A stretch of 64,000 bases of DNA from Oscillibacter hominis (GTDB lineage Bacteria > Bacillota > Clostridia > Oscillospirales > Oscillospiraceae), in NCBI RefSeq assembly GCF_014334055.1, contig NZ_CP060490.1:248001-312000 (forward strand), in the 5' to 3' direction. Position 1 is the stretch's first letter. The number at the start of each line of letters is the position of its first letter. Below, one piece after another: positions 56,050 to 64,000 of the stretch. The notes under the pieces were generated by a model. That model saw only the letters and a list, made by a program, of their open reading frames with translations. It made no database searches and was not told where the DNA came from. The position numbers and the translations under genes are program-made.

Positions 56050-57164
56050 AGCTTTTGGTTTTATCCAGCAACAACGGCGCGGGGCATAACTCCGCTGGCC
56101 GCGCCATATTGGAGGCGGCCCACAGGCGGGGGATGGAGGGAGACATGGTGGACGCCCTCTCCATCGACGCGCCCTGGAAGTCCCGGGCCATCTCCGAAAT
56201 CCACATCCAGGGCGCCCTCCACGCGCCCTACCTCTTTGAGGTGGGGAACTACCTGGCGGAGAAGGACGCCTGGCGGAAAAAGCCCTCCGGCTGCTACCGG
56301 GCCAATGCCCGGTATGCGGACAAGCTGTGGATGTACCTGAGCGGGCGCCATTACGACGCGGTCATCGCCACCCATGTGTTCCCGGCTCTGACCATGACCC
56401 ACATCAAAAGGCATATCCGCTCTGATGTGCCGGCCTATTTCGTGGCTACGGACTATAGCTGCGCCCCTTATGTCCACGAGACGGAGATGGACGGGTATTT
56501 CATCCCCCATGTGGCGCTGCGGGGGAAGTTCCTGGAGGCTGGCGTGCCCTTTTCCCGTATTGTGCCCTCTGGCATCCCGGTGGTGGAGCGGTTCGTCACC
56601 CGCCGCTCCCAGGCGGAGGCCAGGCGCATCCTGGAGTTGCCGGAGGAGGGGAAGATCGTGCTGGTGATGACCGGCTCCATGGGGTTTGGGGACGCGGAGG
56701 GCCAGGTGCTGGCGCTCTACCGGCTGCTGAGCGAAAAGGCCCGGATCTACGTGATGGGCGGCAACAACGAAAAATTGAAGGAGACGCTGCGCTCGGAGTA
56801 TGCCGATGCCGTCACCGTGCTGGACTACACCCGTGAGGTGCCGCTCTATATGGACGCCTCCGACGTGCTCATCACCAAGCCCGGCGGGCTTTCCACCACG
56901 GAGTCTGCCGTGTGTGAAATCCCCACGGTGCTCACCACCCCGATCCCGGGCTGGGAGGAGGAGAATGTGGACTTTTTCACAAGACACGGCCTGGCCCGGT
57001 TTGCCACGGACCCGGAGAACATCGCCCGGCAGGCAAAGCTGCTGCTGGACGACCAGGACGCCAGGGAGGCCATGAAGGCCTGCCAGAGGCGGGAGATCAA
57101 CAAGCAGGCGGCCGGGGAGATCGTGGACCATGTGGCGCGCCGCCATCGGCCCCTATTTTACTAA
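56046..57164 (+). CDS. MGD1/UgtP-like glycolipid glycosyltransferase
   Basis: A 372-residue GT-B enzyme of family GT28. The N-terminal acceptor domain begins LVLSSNNGAGHNSAGRAI, the diacylglycerol glucosyl/galactosyltransferase signature. The donor domain has MTGSMGFGDAEGQVLALY and DVLITKPGGLSTTESAVCE, which binds the UDP-sugar. It probably makes a membrane glycolipid from diacylglycerol. Coupled to the CrtO-like gene upstream and followed by the VOC gene 14 bases later. Confidence 0.88.
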   Translation: MKLLVLSSNNGAGHNSAGRAILEAAHRRGMEGDMVDALSIDAPWKSRAISEIHIQGALHAPYLFEVGNYLAEKDAWRKKPSGCYRANARYADKLWMYLSGRHYDAVIATHVFPALTMTHIKRHIRSDVPAYFVATDYSCAPYVHETEMDGYFIPHVALRGKFLEAGVPFSRIVPSGIPVVERFVTRRSQAEARRILELPEEGKIVLVMTGSMGFGDAEGQVLALYRLLSEKARIYVMGGNNEKLKETLRSEYADAVTVLDYTREVPLYMDASDVLITKPGGLSTTESAVCEIPTVLTTPIPGWEEENVDFFTRHGLARFATDPENIARQAKLLLDDQDAREAMKACQRREINKQAAGEIVDHVARRHRPLFY

Positions 57165-57178
57165 AGGAGGACTATGCA

Positions 57179-57541
57179 ATGCGTTTTCAAATGGTACACA
57201 ACAACCTGAATGTGGCCTGCCTGGCCAAAAGCCTGCCCTTTTACAAGGAGGCCCTGGGGCTGGAGGAGGTGCGCCGGATCGAGGGGGAAGGGTTCACCAT
57301 CGTCTACCTCAGCAACCCCGAGAGCAGCCACCAGCTGGAGCTGACGGAACTGAAGGGTCATCCCCAGCCCTATGACCTGGGGGAGAACGAGTTCCATCTG
57401 GCCTTTTGCACCGACGAGTTTGAGGCCGCGCTGGAAAAGCACCGCCAGATGGGCTGCGTGTGCTTTGAAAATCCGGACATGGGGATTTACTTCATCTCCG
57501 ACCCCGACGGATACTGGCTGGAGATCGTCCCCGCACGATAA
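57179..57541 (+). CDS. VOC-family glyoxalase I-like protein
   Basis: A 120-residue vicinal-oxygen-chelate protein. Metal residues of glyoxalase I are in place: His in MVHNNLNV, Glu in LELTEL, His in EFHLAF and Glu in GYWLEIV. It would act on methylglyoxal-thiol adducts, or another small substrate. RBS AAAGGAGG. It may be cotranscribed with the two lipid genes. Confidence 0.88.
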   Translation: MRFQMVHNNLNVACLAKSLPFYKEALGLEEVRRIEGEGFTIVYLSNPESSHQLELTELKGHPQPYDLGENEFHLAFCTDEFEAALEKHRQMGCVCFENPDMGIYFISDPDGYWLEIVPAR

Positions 57542-57571
57542 CCGGGAGAAAGCGCGGCGGCGAAAAAACCA

Positions 57572-57600
57572 TTGTATTTTTCGGCGGAATCGTGTATACT
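57572..57600 (+). promoter_or_regulatory. Promoter of the small membrane protein gene
   Basis: TTGTAT (57572-57577), 17 bases, TATACT (57595-57600). Confidence 0.65.
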
Positions 57601-57655
57601 GAATCATCAAACAAAATGCTGAAAAAAGAAGCAGTGGACAACAGGAGGAGTGGCT

Positions 57656-57835
57656 ATGAACAAGACGGCCCGTTTCGTATTGAAGATCATTGCGGCCAGC
57701 CTGGGTCTTGCGGCGATCGTCTGCCTGATCGTGGGCAGCTGGAGCGACATCGGCGAGGGCTGCAAAAACGCAAAGTGCCGGCTGAGCCGTAAGTCGGAGT
57801 ACGACGACTACGAGGACGAAAAGCTGTACGACTGA
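57656..57835 (+). CDS. Small single-helix membrane protein
   Basis: A 59-residue protein from ATG 57656 behind AGGAGGAG. One hydrophobic helix (about residues 8-27) is followed by a short loop with two Cys and a charged tail rich in Asp, Glu and Tyr. It has its own promoter and a strong terminator, so it is likely expressed. No family recognised. Confidence 0.7.
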   Translation: MNKTARFVLKIIAASLGLAAIVCLIVGSWSDIGEGCKNAKCRLSRKSEYDDYEDEKLYD

Positions 57836-57879
57836 GAAACAGCAAAAGCGCCCGGATTTCTCATGGGCGTCTATAAGGC

Positions 57880-57921
57880 AAAAAGCTCCGGAAACGACAA
57901 TTGTCGTTTCCGGAGCTTTTT
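57880..57921 (+). terminator. Terminator after the small membrane protein gene
   Basis: A perfect palindrome, AAAAAGCTCCGGAAACGACA and its reverse complement, with T run at the end. Confidence 0.9.
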
Positions 57922-58077
57922 GCACTGTATCGAAAGCAAGGCAGATTGCCGTCCGAAGCGGATCGGGGCGCCTCCATAGTCAGCTGGTTCCCGCAGCCGG
58001 TTTTGCTTTTCACTACGCCTTTTCTTGCCGAAAAAGAAAAAAATCCGGAAAAAATCCGGACCTTACACTGAAATCTC

Positions 58078-58106
58078 TTGACAAACCAAAAATTACATGG
58101 TATCAT
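58078..58106 (+). promoter_or_regulatory. rpoBC promoter
   Basis: TTGACA (58078-58083), 17 bases, TGG-TATCAT (58101-58106, extended -10). A leader of about 210 bases follows. It contains one stem, AAGCCCG (58213-58219) with CGGGCTT (58238-58244). No rplJL or L10 leader is present ahead of it. Confidence 0.8.
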
Positions 58107-58321
58107 AAAGCGCTTATGTTTCAGAGCAGAAATGTATCTCCTGCCACGTTACATGTCAAAGATACCACAGGGTGTGGGAAAAAGCAAGAGGAAGTTGTTC
58201 GAAATGTAACAACAAGCCCGCGCGTATCAAAAATGTACGGGCTTGGCTGGCGGACATGCGTGCAGATACAGGCAAGGCGGCGCTGCGCCGCTGAAGTCTA
58301 TGAAGAAAGGTGAAGAACAAG

Positions 58322-61300
58322 ATGGCCAAAGACAAGTATTACGGGAAGACTCTGCGCAAGAACTTTGCCCGGTACGAGGAAGTCATGCCCATGCCGAATC
58401 TTCTGGAAATTCAGAAGAAGTCCTACCAGTGGTTTTTGGACACCGGGCTGCGGGAGGTGTTTGCCGATGTGGCGGCAATCACCGATTTCGCCGGCAATCT
58501 GGAGCTGACGTTCATCGACTACACGATGAACGAGGCGCCCAAGTACGATGTGGAGGAGTGCAAGGCCCGGGACGCCACCTATGCTGCGCCTTTGAAGGTG
58601 AAAGTGCGCCTGCGCAATAAGGAGACCGAGGAGATCAAGGAGCAGGAGATCTTCATGGGTGATTTCCCGCTGATGACCCAGTCGGGCACCTTTGTCATCA
58701 ACGGCGCCGAGCGCGTGGTGGTCTCCCAGATCGTCCGCAGCCCCGGCGTCTACTATGGCAAGGAGATCGACCTGAAGACCGATCTGCCGCTGCTGACCTC
58801 CACGGTGATCCCCTACCGTGGCGCCTGGCTGGAGTATGAGACCGACGCCTCCGAGGTGTTCTGGGTCCGCATCGATAAAAACCGCAAGCTGCCCATCACC
58901 TGCCTGCTGCGGGCGCTGGGGCTGAAGACCAACGAGGAGATTCTGGAGCGTTTCGGCGATGATCCCCGTGTGGCCGCCACGCTGGAGAAGGACCCCTGCA
59001 CCACCTATGAGGACGCCATGCTGGAGATTTACCGCAAGCTCCGCCCCGGCGAGCCCCCCACGGTGGAGGCCAGCGAGACCCTGATCCACAACCTGTTCTT
59101 CGATCCCCGGCGCTACGACCTGTCCATCGTGGGCCGGTATAAATTCAATAAAAAGCTCTCCCTGTGGCACCGGGTGGCGGGCCAGAAGCTGCTCTATCCC
59201 GTGGCCGATCCGGCCACCGGTGAACTCCTCTTTGAGGACGGCCATGTGCTGACCACCGCCGAGGCCCGGGAGTTGGACGACATCGGCGTCTATGAGGTGA
59301 CGGTGGAGGTGGACGGGAAGCCCATGAAGGTCTTCTCCAACCACATGTGCGACTTGGGGCGCTACGTGGACTTCGATCCCCTGGCTGAGTGCGGGATCAA
59401 GGAGCGGGTGCGCTATGACGTGCTGCGTGAGATTCTGGACAGCGGCGCTGCCGGCGAGGAGCTGAAGGACGCCCTGCGCAGCCGGGTCGACGAGCTGGTG
59501 CCCAAGCACATCATCGTGGACGACATCCTGGCCTCCGTCAACTACATGAACGGCCTGGCGGCGGGCCTTTCCACCAAGGACGACATCGACCATCTGGGCA
59601 ACCGCCGCCTGCGCTGCGTGGGCGAACTGCTGCAAAACCAGTTCCGCATCGGCTTTTCCCGGATGGAGCGGGTCATCCGTGAGCGCATGACCATCCAGGA
59701 CCTGGATATCGTCACGCCCCAGAGCCTCATCAACATCCGCCCGGTCACCGCGGCCATCAAGGAGTTCTTTGGCTCCAGCCCCCTGAGCCAGTTCATGGAC
59801 CAGACCAACCCCCTGGCCGAACTGACCCACAAGCGCCGCCTCAGTGCCCTGGGCCCCGGCGGCCTTTCCCGGGAGCGGGCCAACATGGAGGTCCGCGACG
59901 TCCACTACAGCCACTACGGCCGCATGTGCCCCATTGAGACCCCTGAAGGACCCAACATCGGCCTGATCTCCTATCTTGCGACTTACGCCCGGATCAACGA
60001 GTACGGCTTTATCGAGGCGCCCTACCGGGCTGTGGATCACGAGACGGGCAAGGTCTCCGACGAGGTGACCTACATGACCGCCGATGTGGAGGATCAGTAT
60101 ATTGTCGGCCAGGCCACAGAGCCCACGGACGAAAACGGCTGCCTGATCAACCCCCGTATCACCTGCCGCCACCGGGATGAAATCATCGAGGTGGACCGTG
60201 AGCTGGTGGACTATATCGACGTCTCTCCCCGGATGATGGTCTCCATTGCCACGGCCATGATCCCCTTCCTGCCCAACGACGACGCAAACCGTGCCCTGAT
60301 GGGCGCGAACATGCAGCGCCAGGCAGTGCCTCTGCTCCGCCCGGAGGCCCCCATCGTGGGCACCGGCATGGAGCACAAGATCTGCATCGACTCCGAGGTG
60401 GCGGTGCTGGCCGAGGGCGACGGCGAGGTCGCATCCGTGGACGCGCGCCACGTCACCGTCAAGTACGACAGCGGCGAGACCAAGGAGTATAAGCTGACCA
60501 AGTTCCTCCGGTCCAACCACGGCACCTGCATCAACCAGCGTCCCATCGTGGATGTGGGCGAGCGGGTCCACGGTGCCCGGATGGGTGAAAACGGCCAGAT
60601 GGAGGACCCCACCGTCCTGGCTGACGGGCCTGCCACCGATCAGGGCGAAATCGCCCTGGGCCACAACATCCTGGTGGGCTTCATGACCTGGGAGGGCTAC
60701 AACTACGAGGACGCCGTACTGCTCAACGAGCGGCTGGTCCGGGAGGATGTGTATACCTCCATCCACATCGAGGAGTATGAGATTGACTCCCGCGACACCA
60801 AGTTGGGGCCCGAGGAGATCACCCGGGATATTCCCAACGTGGGCGAGGACGCCCTGAAGGACCTGGACGAGAACGGCATCATCCGCATCGGCGCCGAGGT
60901 CCACTCCGGCGACATCTTAGTGGGCAAGGTCACCCCCAAGGGCGAGACCGACCTCACCGCCGAGGAACGGCTCCTGCGGGCCATCTTCGGCGAAAAGGCC
61001 CGGGAGGTCCGCGACACCTCCCTGAAAGTGCCTCACGGCGAGTCCGGCATCATCGTGGATGCCCGGGTCTTCACCCGTGAAAAGGGCGACGAGTTGGGCC
61101 CCGGCGTCAACCAGGTGGTCCGTGTCTATATCGCACAGCGCAGAAAAATCCAGGTGGGTGACAAGATGGCCGGCCGCCACGGCAACAAGGGCGTCGTCTC
61201 CCGTGTGCTGCCCCAGGAGGATATGCCCTTCCTGCCCGACGGCACGCCGCTGGACATCGTGCTGAACCCCCTGGGCGTGCCCTCCCGTATGAACATCGGC

Positions 61301-62029
61301 CAGGTGCTGGAGGTCCATCTGGGCTACGCGGCCCACAAGCTGGGCTGGAAGGTGGCCACCCCCATCTTCGACGGCGCCAGCATGGAGGAGGACATCTCCG
61401 CCGCGCTGGCGGAGGCCGGCCTGGACCCCGAGGGCAAGAGCTGGCTCTTCGACGGCCGAACCGGCGAGCGCTTTGACAACAAGGTCACCGTGGGCTATGT
61501 CTACTTCCTCAAGCTGCACCATCTGGTGGACGACAAGATCCACGCCCGCTCCACCGGCCCCTACTCCCTTGTGACGCAGCAGCCTCTGGGCGGCAAGGCC
61601 CAGTTCGGCGGCCAGCGGTTCGGTGAGATGGAAGTGTGGGCCCTGGAGGCCTATGGCGCGGCCTACACCCTCCAGGAGATCCTGACGGTGAAGTCCGACG
61701 ACGTCACCGGCCGTGTCCGCACCTATGAGGCCATTGTCAAGGGCCACAACGTGCCCACTCCCGGCGTGCCTGAATCCTTCAAGGTGCTGGTCAAGGAGCT
61801 GCAGTCCCTGTGCCTGGACATCCAGGTGCTGGACCGCAACGGCAACCTCATCGACCTCAAAGAGGATGAGGACGCCATGGACACCTTCAATCTGGCCCGG
61901 ATGGACGCCGAGGATGAACGCAACCGCAGCTTCGCCGACGACAGCGAGTTCCAGGAATCCGGCTTTGACATCGAAGATGTGGAAGAGGGGGACGACGAAC
62001 CCCTGGAAGACGGCCTGGACGAAGAATAA
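58322..62029 (+). CDS. rpoB: DNA-directed RNA polymerase subunit beta
   Basis: A 1235-residue subunit forming one pincer of the polymerase. ATG 58322 behind AAAGGTGA is chosen over a GTG four codons upstream. The rifampicin region is visible as [20 protein letters not shown], then [17 protein letters not shown]. The motif [19 protein letters not shown] lies near the active centre. The C-terminus has an acidic tail past the usual end. rpoC follows after 45 bases. Confidence 0.98.
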   Translation: MAKDKYYGKTLRKNFARYEEVMPMPNLLEIQKKSYQWFLDTGLREVFADVAAITDFAGNLELTFIDYTMNEAPKYDVEECKARDATYAAPLKVKVRLRNKETEEIKEQEIFMGDFPLMTQSGTFVINGAERVVVSQIVRSPGVYYGKEIDLKTDLPLLTSTVIPYRGAWLEYETDASEVFWVRIDKNRKLPITCLLRALGLKTNEEILERFGDDPRVAATLEKDPCTTYEDAMLEIYRKLRPGEPPTVEASETLIHNLFFDPRRYDLSIVGRYKFNKKLSLWHRVAGQKLLYPVADPATGELLFEDGHVLTTAEARELDDIGVYEVTVEVDGKPMKVFSNHMCDLGRYVDFDPLAECGIKERVRYDVLREILDSGAAGEELKDALRSRVDELVPKHIIVDDILASVNYMNGLAAGLSTKDDIDHLGNRRLRCVGELLQNQFRIGFSRMERVIRERMTIQDLDIVTPQSLINIRPVTAAIKEFFGSSPLSQFMDQTNPLAELTHKRRLSALGPGGLSRERANMEVRDVHYSHYGRMCPIETPEGPNIGLISYLATYARINEYGFIEAPYRAVDHETGKVSDEVTYMTADVEDQYIVGQATEPTDENGCLINPRITCRHRDEIIEVDRELVDYIDVSPRMMVSIATAMIPFLPNDDANRALMGANMQRQAVPLLRPEAPIVGTGMEHKICIDSEVAVLAEGDGEVASVDARHVTVKYDSGETKEYKLTKFLRSNHGTCINQRPIVDVGERVHGARMGENGQMEDPTVLADGPATDQGEIALGHNILVGFMTWEGYNYEDAVLLNERLVREDVYTSIHIEEYEIDSRDTKLGPEEITRDIPNVGEDALKDLDENGIIRIGAEVHSGDILVGKVTPKGETDLTAEERLLRAIFGEKAREVRDTSLKVPHGESGIIVDARVFTREKGDELGPGVNQVVRVYIAQRRKIQVGDKMAGRHGNKGVVSRVLPQEDMPFLPDGTPLDIVLNPLGVPSRMNIGQVLEVHLGYAAHKLGWKVATPIFDGASMEEDISAALAEAGLDPEGKSWLFDGRTGERFDNKVTVGYVYFLKLHHLVDDKIHARSTGPYSLVTQQPLGGKAQFGGQRFGEMEVWALEAYGAAYTLQEILTVKSDDVTGRVRTYEAIVKGHNVPTPGVPESFKVLVKELQSLCLDIQVLDRNGNLIDLKEDEDAMDTFNLARMDAEDERNRSFADDSEFQESGFDIEDVEEGDDEPLEDGLDEE

Positions 62030-62074
62030 TTTAGAAATCGTCCGTTTCTGAATGAGAATAAGGAGGATTTGCAT

Positions 62075-64000
<1,926 letters not shown>

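Noticed and set aside
57836..58077. Possible RNA gene or ribosomal L10-type leader before rpoB
   Set aside because: No r-protein gene is present and no conserved L10-leader helix pattern was recognisable; only a terminator and a promoter are supported.

Overview
The window reads as chromosome of a GC-rich member of the Clostridia, most like the Oscillospiraceae (Flavonifractor/Oscillibacter/Intestinimonas type). This is inferred from: a T-box leader on thrS; a short 'type 3' prolyl-tRNA synthetase; zinc-type S14, S4, L24 and L36; a small KOW protein between map and infA; the rny-ymdB neighbourhood; strong AGGAGG ribosome binding sites; and sigma-A promoters of the TTGACA-17-TATAAT kind. No phage, insertion sequence, CRISPR array, rRNA or tRNA gene was found. 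Almost everything is housekeeping.

Layout. 1-2.6 kb: tail of an acyltransferase-like membrane protein, then T-box-controlled thrS lacking the usual TGS domain. 2.6-6.5 kb: an AT-rich regulatory region with many GCAAAA motifs in front of a TAXI-type TRAP transporter operon (binding lipoprotein, DUF1850 protein, fused permease). 6.5-16.7 kb: an rRNA methyltransferase, an amidase, rny, ymdB, a YbaK-like deacylase, an SbcD-like phosphoesterase, asparaginase, a NYN-domain protein and proS. 16.7-33.2 kb: the S10-spc-alpha ribosomal protein supercluster from rpsJ to rplQ, all on the plus strand and including secY, adk, map, infA and rpoA. It is interrupted by long structured leaders before rpsJ, rplC, rpsH and rpoA, and its S3 has a long RG-rich tail.

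33.2-38.3 kb: two separate sigma/anti-sigma operons on the minus strand, one with an RsgI-like anti-sigma factor carrying three PepSY-like repeats and one with a zinc-finger anti-sigma factor and two membrane proteins. A polysaccharide deacetylase gene lies between them. 38.4-45.7 kb: secG, lexA, a peptide-binding lipoprotein, pgeF, secA and a diaminopimelate-epimerase-fold (CntK-like) racemase. 45.9-50.2 kb: a frameshifted lipoprotein gene, then a beta-CASP nuclease overlapping an RlmD-type methyltransferase. 50.3-57.9 kb: a LysR regulator divergent from azlCD, an HTH regulator with a GIY-YIG-like protein, a MATE exporter, a CrtO-like acyltransferase paired with a UgtP/MGD1-like glycosyltransferase, a VOC protein and a small membrane protein. 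58-64 kb: rpoB and the first half of rpoC behind their own promoter, without rplJL upstream.

The genes mainly serve translation (ribosome, two tRNA synthetases, RNA modification and decay), transcription (rpoA, rpoB, rpoC, two sigma factors) and secretion (secY, secG, secA). No undescribed multi-gene system stands out with confidence. The best leads are the S3 RG tail, the TGS-less ThrRS, the PepSY RsgI-like protein, the GCAAAA array and the structured ribosomal leaders.
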